Assembly (NCBI RefSeq): GCF_900155525.1
Contig: NZ_LT706951.1
Coordinates: 805,534 to 869,533 of the forward strand
DNA: 64,000 nt
Source of the DNA: Mailhella massiliensis
GTDB lineage: Bacteria > Desulfobacterota > Desulfovibrionia > Desulfovibrionales > Desulfovibrionaceae
Reading direction: 5' to 3'
Shown: positions 7,513 through 16,365 of the stretch, one piece after another
Numbering within the stretch: position 1 is the stretch's first letter
How the letters are laid out: each line of letters begins with the position of its first letter
Translations under genes and position numbers: made by a program
Notes under the pieces: model-generated
What the model was told of the DNA's origin: nothing
The model's input: only the letters and a program-made list of their open reading frames with translations
Database searches by the model: none

Positions 7513-8433
7513 ATGCAACACCCGTTCAGCGGCGATCTGCTGCAATGGATACATACGTTTCTGTCGGTTCTGGAAACGCGCAGCATCCAGCGTTCCGCAC
7601 AAAGGCTGTGCCTTTCCCCCTCCGCCGTCAGTTACCAGATCCGCAAACTGGAAACGGAACTGAACCGCACTCTTTTCGAACGCACAAGCACGGGCATGAC
7701 GGCCACCCATGAAGGGATGCAGCTGAAAAACGCCGTACTGCCCATACTCGACGCTCTCGACAGGCTCAGGCAGGGGGAAAACGCCGAACGCCCTCTGGAA
7801 GGCACCATTTACCTCACCTGTCTGGACAGGCTCGCTCACGAACTGGTTTTCCACATCCTGAACTTCCGCAGGCTTCACCCCGACGTCCACTTTTCCCTGG
7901 ACGCCACATCCTCCAAGCACGTTCATCAGCTCGTGGCCTCCGGCCTGGCGGATTTCGGACTCACCATCTACCGCGAAGTGCCGGGCTTCATCCAGTTCAC
8001 GGAACTTCGGCGCAGTTCCGCCTTTCTCTACACGCCGAAGGGCAACCCCTACAAGCTTCCTCCCCGACCGGACTGGAAGAGCATCTGCGCCCTGCCCTTC
8101 ATCGCCCTCACCCTCGACGGCTACGTCAACCCCATTCTGGCCACCACGCCCGACCTGCCCCAACCGGAAAACGTGGTCATCGCCATCAACAACTTCATTC
8201 TTGCCCTGCAACTGGTCCGGCAGGGAGTAGGCGCGTGCATCGCTCCTCCGCTCACGCCGCTGGAATCGGCGGATGACTACACCATCTTCAATATCGACCA
8301 TATCTTCGCCATCGGCACCCTCGGCATACTCAGCCGCAGGAAAAAGCTCCTTTCCTCTCCGGCGCGCGCCTTTTTCGACTATCTGCGCCTCGTCTACCCC
8401 GAGCAGCCGCAGGAACATGCGCCCGCCTCCTGA
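7513..8433 (+). CDS. LysR-family transcriptional regulator
   Basis: This 306-aa regulator has an N-terminal winged helix-turn-helix (about residues 8-65) with SIQRSAQRLCLSPSAVSYQI and the typical LETELNRTLFER wing, followed by a periplasmic-binding-like effector domain (about residues 90-295). The ATG at 7513 follows AAGGAGAAG; an in-frame ATG 39 bases upstream is less likely. It lies immediately upstream of, and on the same strand as, the PGA operon. A LysR-type box in the intervening gap suggests it controls that operon. The effector is unknown; glutamate or gamma-glutamyl peptides are plausible. Confidence 0.9.
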   Translation: MQHPFSGDLLQWIHTFLSVLETRSIQRSAQRLCLSPSAVSYQIRKLETELNRTLFERTSTGMTATHEGMQLKNAVLPILDALDRLRQGENAERPLEGTIYLTCLDRLAHELVFHILNFRRLHPDVHFSLDATSSKHVHQLVASGLADFGLTIYREVPGFIQFTELRRSSAFLYTPKGNPYKLPPRPDWKSICALPFIALTLDGYVNPILATTPDLPQPENVVIAINNFILALQLVRQGVGACIAPPLTPLESADDYTIFNIDHIFAIGTLGILSRRKKLLSSPARAFFDYLRLVYPEQPQEHAPAS

Positions 8434-8701
8434 CCTCCCGCGCCCCTTCCTCTGAAAGCATCCCGGGGAAGGGGCGCCTCCATGCCCTCCTCATCCTCAG
8501 GGCGGCGCCTTCGCGCAGCCTTTCTCCCCGCAACCGGGGGCTTTCCCTTTCTTCCGGTTTCCGTTTCTCCGGGAACCTCTCCCCCTTCTCTGCGGTCGCT
8601 CCGCATGGCCGCTCTCCTGCGGCCCATGCTTTTCCATCCCTCCGGCCAAAAACAGGCGCCTTTACCGCAACTTCCTCCTTTCACAGACTTTTCATTCCGT
8701 G

Positions 8702-8716
8702 TGCAATTATATTGCA
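8702..8716. promoter_or_regulatory. 15-bp inverted repeat upstream of PGA operon
   Basis: TGCAAT, three bases, ATTGCA: a perfect 6-bp inverted repeat in the AT-rich leader of the GGT gene, about 200 bases before its start. A TTGACA hexamer follows at 8740-8745, without a well-spaced -10. It could be a second regulator site. Confidence 0.4.
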
Positions 8717-8818
8717 TACCGCCGTACAAAAATAATCTTTTGACAATATCCTTCATTACGGTGTTCTCTAATCATAGAGGAGAAGTCTTCTTCAGCACGC
8801 CTTACAACAACATTCATG

Positions 8819-8839
8819 TTGATATAACGTCTTTATCAA
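8819..8839. promoter_or_regulatory. LysR-type box (ATA-N9-TAT) upstream of GGT gene
   Basis: TTGATA, nine bases, TATCAA. This perfect 6-bp inverted repeat contains the classical LysR T-N11-A arrangement as ATA-N9-TAT (8822-8836). It lies about 75-90 bases before the GGT start and 385 bases after the LysR stop. It is the best operator candidate for the neighbouring regulator. Confidence 0.5.
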
Positions 8840-8911
8840 AAAATGACGGGTCTTGTTTTACGGTGCGTTTTCCAACGTCACACGTCCACCTCTTTCTTTC
8901 AGGAGGCGCAT

Positions 8912-10738
8912 ATGCAAGGATTCAACAAGGCAAGGCGGTTCATGACCATGCTGCTGGCAGGCATAGGGCTGACCACGGTCTGCTTCTCCCCGGCTGCGGG
9001 CTTCGAGTACAAGTCGGAAAAACATCTGAGCAAAGCCGCAGTGTTTGCCAAAAACGGCATGGTGGCCTCTGCGCATCCTCTCGCCTCCCGCGTGGGCGTG
9101 CAGATTCTGGAACAGGGCGGCAACGCCTTTGATGCGGCCGTGGCCACGGCTCTGACCCTGAGCGCTGTGGACATGGCCATGTGCGGCCCCGGCGGCGCCA
9201 GCTTCTGGCTTCTGTGGAACGCCAAGGAAGGCAGGCTCTACGCGCTCGATGCCGATACCCAGGCTCCGGCGGCGGCCACTCCCGACAAGTTTGCCGACCG
9301 TTCCGAGCTGCTCTCCGGTCTGAAGGCCATGGGCATTCCCGGCAACATGATGGCCTACTGCACCGTGCTGGAAAAGTTCGGCACCATGCCCTTCGGCAAG
9401 GTGGCCGAGCCTGCCATCCGCTATCTTGAGGAAGGTTTCGTACTCAGTCAGCGCCAGAGTCACAACTACAAGACGCAGGCGGCGCAGGCGCCCATGATGT
9501 ATCCCAACCTTGCCCGTGTGTTCGCCCCCGAAGGGGAATGGCCCGACGCCGGCACCCTGATGAAGAACCCGGAACTTGCCGCCACCTACCGCACCATCGC
9601 CAAGGAAGGCGTGGACGCGTTCTACAAGGGTTCCATAGCGGACGAAATGATCCGCTACATGAAGGAGAACGGCGGTCTGTGGACCAGGGAAGACCTGGCC
9701 AACTACAAGGTTCTGTGGGTGGAACCGCTGCACATGAAGTACAAGGACCTCGACGTCTACGGTATGCCGCCGCCCTCCAGCTCCGTAACGTGGATGGAAG
9801 CGCTCAAGATCGCCGAAGGTTTCGACTGGTCGAAGATAGCGGACAACAGTCTCGAATACCTGCATCTCATGGTGGAAATCGAGCGCCTCGCCCATGCGGA
9901 CTCCTACGAGTTCGTGGCTGACCCGAAGTTCGTGGAAAGCCAGGCCAAGAATCTCCTTTCCGACAACTACGCGGCGGCCCAGCGCCTGCGCATCGACAGA
10001 ACCAAGGCGGCCCCCGGCAAGGTACAGCCCGGCAAGCCCGCGGAATGGAGCAGGAAGGTTCCCGCGAGCGCGGCCCTGCCCGGCAGCCTCGCCTCCGAGC
10101 CCGTATCCCTTGCGGAAAGTACCCGCAACATGGCCTACCGCGGCAACACCAACCATGTGGTGGTCGTGGACAAGGACGGCAACTGCGTCAGCTTCACCCA
10201 TACTCTCGGCCAGTTCTTCGGCGGCCAGGACATTCTCGGCAACACCGGCGTCATCGGCAACAACGGCATGGACTGGTTCGACCTTGCCGACAACCCCTGG
10301 ACGGAAAAGCCCAGCAATCTTGTGGTGGCTCCCGGCAAGCGCAACCGCTGGACGCTCTCTCCCGGCATGTTCTTCCAGAACGGCAAGCCCCGCATTCTGG
10401 TGGGCGGCTCCGGAGCGGAATCCACCATGCCCGGCATCTTCCAGGTCATGATCCGTATGCTGGAATACGGTCTCAACCCTCAGGCCGCCATTTCCGCGCC
10501 GCGTTTCCTGTACGGCGACATGTACCACTATTCCGCCGGAACGCGCCTGGCCATCGAACCGGAACTGCGCGATCTCTGGGAAAAGGACATGGTGCGCATG
10601 GGTCACGATTCCGTGCCCGGCTCGCAGATCTGGCGCATGAGTTCCGGCAACGTATGGGTCATTGAAATCGACCCCGCCACCGGAACGTACGCCGGCGGCG
10701 CCGAAATACGCGGCGACGGCCATGTAGACGCCTACTGA
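8912..10738 (+). CDS. Secreted gamma-glutamyltransferase-family protein
   Basis: This 608-aa precursor has an N-terminal signal peptide (MLLAGIGLTTVCFSPAAG region). It belongs to the Ntn-hydrolase gamma-glutamyltransferases, which self-cleave before a Thr nucleophile and hydrolyse or transfer gamma-glutamyl groups. The cleavage region reads YRGNTNHVVVVDKDGN, with Thr413 as the predicted nucleophile; the usual second Thr is Asn here. The oxyanion/glycine region is VGGSGAESTMPG rather than the common GSPGGSRI, so specificity may differ. The ATG at 8912 follows AGGAGG. As first gene of the PGA operon it may trim, release or anchor poly-gamma-glutamate, like CapD or periplasmic GGT. Confidence 0.88.
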   Translation: MQGFNKARRFMTMLLAGIGLTTVCFSPAAGFEYKSEKHLSKAAVFAKNGMVASAHPLASRVGVQILEQGGNAFDAAVATALTLSAVDMAMCGPGGASFWLLWNAKEGRLYALDADTQAPAAATPDKFADRSELLSGLKAMGIPGNMMAYCTVLEKFGTMPFGKVAEPAIRYLEEGFVLSQRQSHNYKTQAAQAPMMYPNLARVFAPEGEWPDAGTLMKNPELAATYRTIAKEGVDAFYKGSIADEMIRYMKENGGLWTREDLANYKVLWVEPLHMKYKDLDVYGMPPPSSSVTWMEALKIAEGFDWSKIADNSLEYLHLMVEIERLAHADSYEFVADPKFVESQAKNLLSDNYAAAQRLRIDRTKAAPGKVQPGKPAEWSRKVPASAALPGSLASEPVSLAESTRNMAYRGNTNHVVVVDKDGNCVSFTHTLGQFFGGQDILGNTGVIGNNGMDWFDLADNPWTEKPSNLVVAPGKRNRWTLSPGMFFQNGKPRILVGGSGAESTMPGIFQVMIRMLEYGLNPQAAISAPRFLYGDMYHYSAGTRLAIEPELRDLWEKDMVRMGHDSVPGSQIWRMSSGNVWVIEIDPATGTYAGGAEIRGDGHVDAY

Positions 10739-10896
10739 CGCACCGCGTCACCCGTGAAGCCGCCCCGTCGGCTCTGCAAAACGGCCTTTTTCCTCTCCAC
10801 GACGAAGCCCTCCCCGGCCGGGGTCCGCTCCGGCCCGGGGAAAGGCCCTCCGCAAGGGGGAAGTCCCTTTCCCAACATGCAACCAAAGGAGATACC

Positions 10897-11454
10897 ATGC
10901 GTCATCTTTTCCGTTCCGCCGTCTGTGCTCTCGGCCTGATCGCCCTGTCCGTCGTCGGCGCCCATGCCGCCGATTTCCCCAGGATACAGACCCCGGCCCT
11001 GTTCACCTCCCTGGGGCAGAGCCCCGATGCCAAGACTCTTTCCGTACTGGCCGGGCGGGCCAAGCTTGCCGGTGAATACAAGCCGCTGGCGGGCGTCGAG
11101 GACGTGGCCGCCGCCAAGACCGTGTTCGTCACCGTAGGCACCAGCCTCAAGGGCTTCGGTTCCGCAGGCGTGAACCTCGATACGGAAAAGAAGCGCTGCC
11201 ATGATCTCGTCAAGGCTGCGAAGGACAGCGGCGCGTACCTCATTCTCGTCCATATCGGCGGCGAAGGCCGGCGCGACGCCATGACCAATCAGCTTCTGGA
11301 AGAACTCGCCCCCAGCGCGGACGCCTTCCTGGTGTACGAAGCGGGCAACAGCGACGGCTTCTTCACCAAGGCTGCGGGTGAAAGGCCCATCATCCTGGTT
11401 CCCAAGGCCATAGAAATCGCCAAGGTTCTCGGCAACCTCGCCGCAGGCAGCTGA
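10897..11454 (+). CDS. Periplasmic DUF6305-like protein
   Basis: This 185-aa protein has a clear signal peptide ending near AHAADFP. The mature domain has alternating strands and helices with TVFVTVGTSLKGFG, ILVHIGGEG and a terminal PIILVPKAIEIAKVL, fitting a small alpha/beta fold resembling the DUF6305 family. The ATG has an AAAGGAG site 6 bases upstream. It lies between the GGT and permease genes, so it could be the solute-binding partner of that permease or a PGA-chain-handling protein. The family function is unknown to me. Confidence 0.7.
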   Translation: MRHLFRSAVCALGLIALSVVGAHAADFPRIQTPALFTSLGQSPDAKTLSVLAGRAKLAGEYKPLAGVEDVAAAKTVFVTVGTSLKGFGSAGVNLDTEKKRCHDLVKAAKDSGAYLILVHIGGEGRRDAMTNQLLEELAPSADAFLVYEAGNSDGFFTKAAGERPIILVPKAIEIAKVLGNLAAGS

Positions 11455-11633
11455 ACCTCCTCAAAAGGGCGGGGTTCAGGCACCCCTGCAGCAGAGCCCC
11501 GTCCTTCCTTCCGCCGGGCCTTTCCGGGCCGCAAGCCTCCGGCGGCGTCCGCCGCAGTCTTTCCGCGAAACATCCCCGTTCCGCTCCGCCTCGGAAGCCG
11601 TTTCGTTTCACACCTTCGACATGAGGGGGCCCC

Positions 11634-12971
11634 ATGTTCACACATTCCCACGGCGACGCCATGTATGTCACGGCAAGCATCGCACTTGCCGCCATGATCG
11701 TCAGCTATGTCGCCATCCTTCTGCTGGGAAAGAAATTCAGGCAGGACATCCCCATTGCCGTCAACCTGTTCGTTTCCGTCGCCATAAGCGCCGTGGTCAC
11801 GGGCTTCGGCATTCCGTTCCGCCATCTGTTTGAAGGGCCGGTCTGGTACATCTACATCAATCTCGTGATCTTCACCGGCATGATGTTCCTCACCTGTCTC
11901 AGGCAGGCGGGCAATCTGGACTGCATCGCCTACGACATCGTGACCACGTTCCGCAACAGGCCGACCATCATGTTCTGCCTCATCACCCTGCTGCTGTTCT
12001 TCCCCGGCATGGTCACGGGCGTAGGCACGGCCGCCGTGCTCAGCACAGGCATGGTCGCCATCACCATTCTGCGCATCTGCGGCATTCCCAATCTGAAAAT
12101 AGCGGCCATCATCGCCATGGTCACGTCCATCGGCGCGGCCGCCCCGCCGGTCAACCTGCCGGCCATCATCATCGCAAGCGGCATCAACATGCCCTACGAG
12201 GGATTCGACCTTCTGCTTCTGGTCATGACGGTTCCGCTCGGACTGTTCACCATCTTCTTCCTGGGGTATCGCGACTTCCGCTCCCCGAGTCTGGAAGCCA
12301 TCGAGGAAAAGCTCCCCCGGCCGGAACGCAAGAATTTCATCATGCCCTATGTGCCGCTCATCGTGGTGGTGGGCATCATGGTGCTCATCCGCGTCTTCCC
12401 CGGAGAATTTCCCGACATCGTCACTCCCATGGTCTTCGTCATCGGCACCTTCGTGACCATGTTCACGGGCAGGAAGTTCCGCTATGTGGACGCCTGCGCC
12501 GAAGCCCTGCGCGGCGGCGTGTTCTCCACCGTGGCGCTCATCTTCGTGGTCGGTTCCGTGGTACAGGTGACCACGCTCACCGGGGCCAAGGGACTGCTGG
12601 TTCTCGGCGCCATGGTGGTGGGTTCCATAGCCCCGGCGCTCATGTACCTCGCCATGGGCGTGAGCCTGCCCCTTCTGGGCGGCGTGCTCACCCATCTGGG
12701 CGCTTCGGTCATTCTGGGCATTCCCTTCACTCTGGCCATGGTAAGCAGCAATCAGATCGCCATCGTGGCGGGCTGCTCCATGCTCTGCGTGCTGGCCCAG
12801 GTCATTCCGCCCTCCGCCCTGGGCGGCTACTTCGCTCAGGAACTCACGCAGGAACCCTCCTATTCGCCCATTCTGAAGAAGAGCCTCATTCCCCTCATCG
12901 TGTGCGTGGTCTTCACCATGGCGGAACTCGTCTTCGCCAATCAGTTCGCCGCCTGGTTCGTGCCCTTCTAG
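11634..12971 (+). CDS. IT-superfamily / TRAP DctM-like permease
   Basis: This 445-aa integral membrane protein has about 11-12 hydrophobic segments. A glycine- and proline-rich loop (FFPGMVTGVGTAA...IGAAAPPVNLPAI) resembles the conserved re-entrant region of TRAP large permeases and related ion transporters. A mirrored motif occurs in the second half (LGGVLTHLGASVILG...VIPPSALGG), consistent with an inverted-repeat transporter. No DctP or classical DctQ partner lies beside it; the neighbours are a periplasmic DUF6305 protein and a 54-aa membrane protein. In this operon it probably moves glutamate, gamma-glutamyl peptides or a related acid. Substrate and direction are inferred. Confidence 0.75.
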   Translation: MFTHSHGDAMYVTASIALAAMIVSYVAILLLGKKFRQDIPIAVNLFVSVAISAVVTGFGIPFRHLFEGPVWYIYINLVIFTGMMFLTCLRQAGNLDCIAYDIVTTFRNRPTIMFCLITLLLFFPGMVTGVGTAAVLSTGMVAITILRICGIPNLKIAAIIAMVTSIGAAAPPVNLPAIIIASGINMPYEGFDLLLLVMTVPLGLFTIFFLGYRDFRSPSLEAIEEKLPRPERKNFIMPYVPLIVVVGIMVLIRVFPGEFPDIVTPMVFVIGTFVTMFTGRKFRYVDACAEALRGGVFSTVALIFVVGSVVQVTTLTGAKGLLVLGAMVVGSIAPALMYLAMGVSLPLLGGVLTHLGASVILGIPFTLAMVSSNQIAIVAGCSMLCVLAQVIPPSALGGYFAQELTQEPSYSPILKKSLIPLIVCVVFTMAELVFANQFAAWFVPF

Positions 12972-13097
12972 CAAGCTGCCTCAGGAAAACGCCTGCTTCC
13001 GCAGAACGCGGCTTCCGCCTCCGGCAGACAAAGCGTTTTCTCCTGCGCTCCCCGGCGCTCATCATGGGGGCAGACCACCATCCGCAAGGAGTTCACT

Positions 13098-13262
13098 ATG
13101 CCGCCACTGTATATCATCGTCATGGCCATGTACACCGTGCTCACCGCGTTCATACTGTACCTCGTCATCCGCAACACCCTGCGTTCCCGGAACGTCTGGG
13201 AACAGATTCTGGCCATATTCGTCATCGTTCCCTTTGCCATGCGGCTGTTTTTCATCAAGTAA
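13098..13262 (+). CDS. 54-aa two-TM membrane protein of the PGA operon
   Basis: This short gene encodes 54 residues starting MPPLYIIVMAMYTVLTA. There are two hydrophobic helices (about residues 4-24 and 36-53) separated by a basic linker, RNTLRSRNVWEQ. The ATG follows an AAGGAG site at 9-base spacing, and the stop is 11 bases before the next gene, so it is clearly placed in the operon. It could be a miniature DctQ-like subunit for the preceding permease, or a functional counterpart of the tiny PgsE/CapE proteins of Bacillus PGA synthases. No sequence similarity to either can be claimed. Confidence 0.75.
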   Translation: MPPLYIIVMAMYTVLTAFILYLVIRNTLRSRNVWEQILAIFVIVPFAMRLFFIK

Positions 13263-13273
13263 GGGAGGCCGGC

Positions 13274-14467
13274 ATGACCATCAACCACAGAAAGACGGGC
13301 TGGGCGGCCGTAGCCGTCTCCGTGCTCTTCAGCGTGCTGCTTACGCTGAACTATGTTCAGATGTGGAAGGACGACCTCATCATTCCCGGCCCGGGCGTCA
13401 CGGAAGTGAAGTGGCTCAGCGACTATGAGCCTTCCCTCAGGGGCACGCTGGGCGACACCCGCGTCTTCATCATGGAAGGCCGGGAACCGGGCGCAACCTT
13501 CCTCGTGCTCGGCGGCACCCATGCCGACGAACCGGCGGGCTGGGGCGCGGCGCTCATCCTCGTGGAACACTGCACCGTGGCCAGGGGGCGCGTCATCGTC
13601 CTTCCCCAGTGCAGCAACACGGGCTTCACCCACAACTATCCGCAGGAAGCGCACCCTCAGTTCATCAGCTTCCCCCGTCCCGACGGTACGAAGCGCACGT
13701 TCCGTCACGGTTCGCGCACGGGCAACTCGGCCGAGCACTGGCCCGACCCGGAAGTCTTCATCCAGTATCCGCACAAGCAGAAGTATTCCGGCGAGGAATG
13801 CCGCAATCCCAACCGCGCCTATCCCGGCCGCCCGGACGGCACCTTCGCCGAGCGCGTGGCCTACGGCATCCAGCAGCTCAACCGGCAGGAAAAGGTGGAC
13901 ATGCAGATCGACCTGCATGAAGGCCAGCCCGAATATCCCTTCATCAACGCGCTGAGCGGCCACCCCCGCGCGCAGGATCTCGTGAGTCTCGCCGCGCTGG
14001 AAATGCAGATGTACGACCTCGACATCGGGGCCGAAGTCTCTCCGCCTTCCTTCCGCGGACTCAGCAATCTGGAAATGGGCGACCTCTTCCCCGAGCTCAT
14101 GGCCATGACCTCCGAAACGGTCAACCCCACCCAGGGCAAGATACGCGGCATCACCGACGAATTCCTCCCCGTGGACGGCATCGACGCCTTCTACGACCGT
14201 GCGGCGGAACTCGGCTATCTCTTCGCCCCGTGGGAGGGCGGCAGCCCGCTCAAGAAGCGCATCGGCCGCAACATGCAGGAACTTCAGGCCCTGTGCGTGG
14301 CCCTCAGGGAAGTCACCGGCAAGGAAGTGGAGTTCGAACGCATTCCCTCCTACGAAGATCTCATGACCAACGGCGTGGGCTACTACTTCAATCCTCCGCC
14401 CGCAGAACCCGCGGACCCCGGCTTCCGCGCCCTGCCCGGCGTGTGGAGGCTGTTCACGCAATCCTGA
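13274..14467 (+). CDS. M14 zinc peptidase-like (AstE/AspA family) protein
   Basis: This 397-aa protein has one N-terminal membrane anchor (residues 10-30) and an extracytoplasmic zinc hydrolase domain of the succinylglutamate desuccinylase/aspartoacylase branch of M14. GGTHADEPAG supplies His83 and Glu86, and MQIDLHEG supplies His215, the expected zinc ligands. A TSETVNPTQGKIRG segment fits substrate binding. These enzymes cleave acylated amino acids or terminal amides, so an N-acyl- or gamma-glutamyl-type product is plausible. GGAGG precedes the ATG. It lies between the permease and the synthase genes, suggesting processing of PGA fragments. Confidence 0.8.
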   Translation: MTINHRKTGWAAVAVSVLFSVLLTLNYVQMWKDDLIIPGPGVTEVKWLSDYEPSLRGTLGDTRVFIMEGREPGATFLVLGGTHADEPAGWGAALILVEHCTVARGRVIVLPQCSNTGFTHNYPQEAHPQFISFPRPDGTKRTFRHGSRTGNSAEHWPDPEVFIQYPHKQKYSGEECRNPNRAYPGRPDGTFAERVAYGIQQLNRQEKVDMQIDLHEGQPEYPFINALSGHPRAQDLVSLAALEMQMYDLDIGAEVSPPSFRGLSNLEMGDLFPELMAMTSETVNPTQGKIRGITDEFLPVDGIDAFYDRAAELGYLFAPWEGGSPLKKRIGRNMQELQALCVALREVTGKEVEFERIPSYEDLMTNGVGYYFNPPPAEPADPGFRALPGVWRLFTQS

Positions 14468-14566
14468 GGCTTCTCCCCGTCCTTCCGGCGTGCCGGAGGG
14501 GCGGGTCCGACATCTTTAAAGCAAAGGTTGAAGTTTTCCCGACCGGAAAAACGCCGCTCCCAACTC

Positions 14567-14583
14567 CCCGGCAAGTTGCCGGG
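14567..14583 (+). terminator. Possible attenuator hairpin before pgsB
   Basis: CCCGGC, a 5-base loop, GCCGGG, followed after six bases by a short TTTT run. It lies in the 182-base gap between the M14 gene and pgsB and could reduce read-through into the synthase genes. The stem is short. Confidence 0.3.
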
Positions 14584-14649
14584 AACGCCCTTTTCTCCCC
14601 GCGGACCGTTTCTGCCGTGTTCCGCGCCTTTTCCTCCAGCGGAGGCTTC

Positions 14650-15834
14650 ATGATCTTCTGGCTCTGTCTTCTTCTCGTTCTTGTGCCTCTTGTGGTGGAG
14701 GGGCGGCAGCTTTGCGCATGGCGCAGGCGCGTTCCCTGCCGTATTCATGTGCACGGCACGCGGGGCAAGAGCGCGGTGGTCCGCCGCACGGCCGCGCTTC
14801 TGCGCGAAAGGGGGCTGCGCGTTCTGGCAAAGACCACGGGAGACGCGCCGGAATACCTCCTTCCCGACGGTTCCACCGCTCCCGTGCGGCGCACAGGCCC
14901 GGCGAGCATACGCGAACACATACGCATCCTGCGCATGGCCTCGGCCATGAATGCGGATGTCGTCGTGGTGGAAGGCATGGCGCTGCAGAAGGAAAACGTG
15001 CTGACCTCCGAACAGATACTGCGCGCCACCTGCGCCGTCGTCACCAATCTGCGGCCGGACCATGAGGAAACCATGGGCCGCGGCCGCAAAGGCGTGCTGC
15101 GCACCCTCTCGCTCATGATTCCGCCGGGGGCAACGGTGTACACGGGGAACGAAACGGGCGCGCTTTCCCTGTCCGCCCATGCCGCGGCCAAGGGAGCGTG
15201 CTGCCGCATCGTTGACGCGCCTCTTTCCGCCCCCGCACAGCCCGAGGCTCTGGCCCGTGCCGCAGCGGACGACGTATGCCGTGCGCTCCGGCTTCCCGCC
15301 CCGGTCTTGCCTTTCCCCGGCGCCGCCCCGTCTTCCTGCGGCACCTCTCCCGGGCAGGCCCGGCCTCTGGCCGGTACGCCGGAAGACATGCCCGTTCTTT
15401 TTCTCGACCTCTTTTCCGTGAACGACGTCGCTTCCGCGCGCATGATGCTGGCGGCCCGCGAAAGAAAGGAAGCTGCCGGCCTTCTCCGCGCGGCGCTTCT
15501 CTGCACCCGTGCGGACAGACCCCTGCGCACCACGGCCTTCACGGCATGGCTTGTTCATGAAAGCTTCTTCGACGTCCTTGTTCCGGTGGGAAGCCATGCG
15601 CCCTGCGCACTCTGGTACGGCGCGCTTTCGGCAGGGCGTCCCTGCCCTGTTCCCCGTCCCGCCCTTGTCTCCGCAGGGCTGTGGAATGCCCCCCCGCCGG
15701 AAAAGCTTGTGGCCGACCTTATCCGCACGGCCCGGGAAAAAGGCCGCTTTGGCCTGTTCGTGACAGGCCTCGGCAACGCCCACGGCTACGCGGAACGATT
15801 CCGCGCGTGTTATGGAGGCCCCCCATGCTCATAG
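14650..15834 (+). CDS. pgsB: Poly-gamma-glutamate synthase PgsB/CapB
   Basis: This 394-aa protein has an N-terminal membrane segment and a Mur-ligase-like P-loop, HGTRGKS (residues 35-41), the hallmark of PgsB/CapB amide ligases that polymerise glutamate through gamma-carboxyl phosphate. TTGDAPEYLLPDG, VVVVEGMALQ and VVTNLRPDHEETMG match conserved blocks of the family. The region from about 200 to 255 is longer and Ala/Pro-rich compared with the compact core. The ATG follows GGAGG, and the stop overlaps the start of pgsC, so the two are coupled. Identification is strong. Confidence 0.93.
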   Translation: MIFWLCLLLVLVPLVVEGRQLCAWRRRVPCRIHVHGTRGKSAVVRRTAALLRERGLRVLAKTTGDAPEYLLPDGSTAPVRRTGPASIREHIRILRMASAMNADVVVVEGMALQKENVLTSEQILRATCAVVTNLRPDHEETMGRGRKGVLRTLSLMIPPGATVYTGNETGALSLSAHAAAKGACCRIVDAPLSAPAQPEALARAAADDVCRALRLPAPVLPFPGAAPSSCGTSPGQARPLAGTPEDMPVLFLDLFSVNDVASARMMLAARERKEAAGLLRAALLCTRADRPLRTTAFTAWLVHESFFDVLVPVGSHAPCALWYGALSAGRPCPVPRPALVSAGLWNAPPPEKLVADLIRTAREKGRFGLFVTGLGNAHGYAERFRACYGGPPCS

Positions 15835-16265
15835 AATCCATCGCCACAGGTCTCGTGCTGGGCTTTTTCCTTTTTGAATGGACGGGCCTCGTGGCCGGGG
15901 GGCTCATCGCTCCGGGCTATTTCGCCCTTTCGCTGGAGCGGCCCGGCACCATAGCCCTGTGCCTCGGCGTAGCCCTCGGCACCATGCTCTGTATGCGCCT
16001 TCTCTCCCGCTTCTGCCTGCTCTACGGCCGCCGCCGCTTCATCCTCTGCGTACTCGTCGGCTTTGCCCTGCAGTGGACGCTGGGGGCCGCCGTCATGGGT
16101 ACGGATGCGGCCCTCGGGCGGGTGGAAACCGTGGGGTACATCATTCCCGGGCTGGTGGCTCATGAAATGGACAGACAGGGCCCCTGCCTCACGCTTCTCG
16201 CCCTGCTTGCCCTCACCTGCGCGGTGAGACTCGTCATGGAAATGCTGGGTCGAATGCCGTACTAG
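15825..16265 (+). CDS. pgsC: Poly-gamma-glutamate synthase membrane subunit PgsC/CapC
   Basis: This 146-aa protein has four to five transmembrane helices. The N-terminal block GLVLGFFLFEWTGLVAGGLI and PGYFAL are typical of PgsC, the membrane partner that with PgsB forms the PGA polymerase and channel. VGYIIPGLVAHEMDRQG is the second conserved block. The start lies 10 bases inside pgsB and has a GGAGG site. No PgsA/CapA metallophosphoesterase-like gene follows; a PgsW homologue takes that place. Confidence 0.93.
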   Translation: MLIESIATGLVLGFFLFEWTGLVAGGLIAPGYFALSLERPGTIALCLGVALGTMLCMRLLSRFCLLYGRRRFILCVLVGFALQWTLGAAVMGTDAALGRVETVGYIIPGLVAHEMDRQGPCLTLLALLALTCAVRLVMEMLGRMPY

Positions 16266-16365
16266 CCGCAATTTCCCAAGCCGCCTGCGCGGCAAAACGG
16301 CCCGCCACGCCCGGAGCGCACGTCGCGGCCGCAGCATCTTCCCTCCGGCAGACAGGAGGCCTGCC

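Noticed and set aside
11289-12974. Long His/Asp/Glu-rich minus-strand frame over the permease
   Set aside because: It is the complement of a membrane-protein gene, which typically yields His/Asp-rich antisense products.
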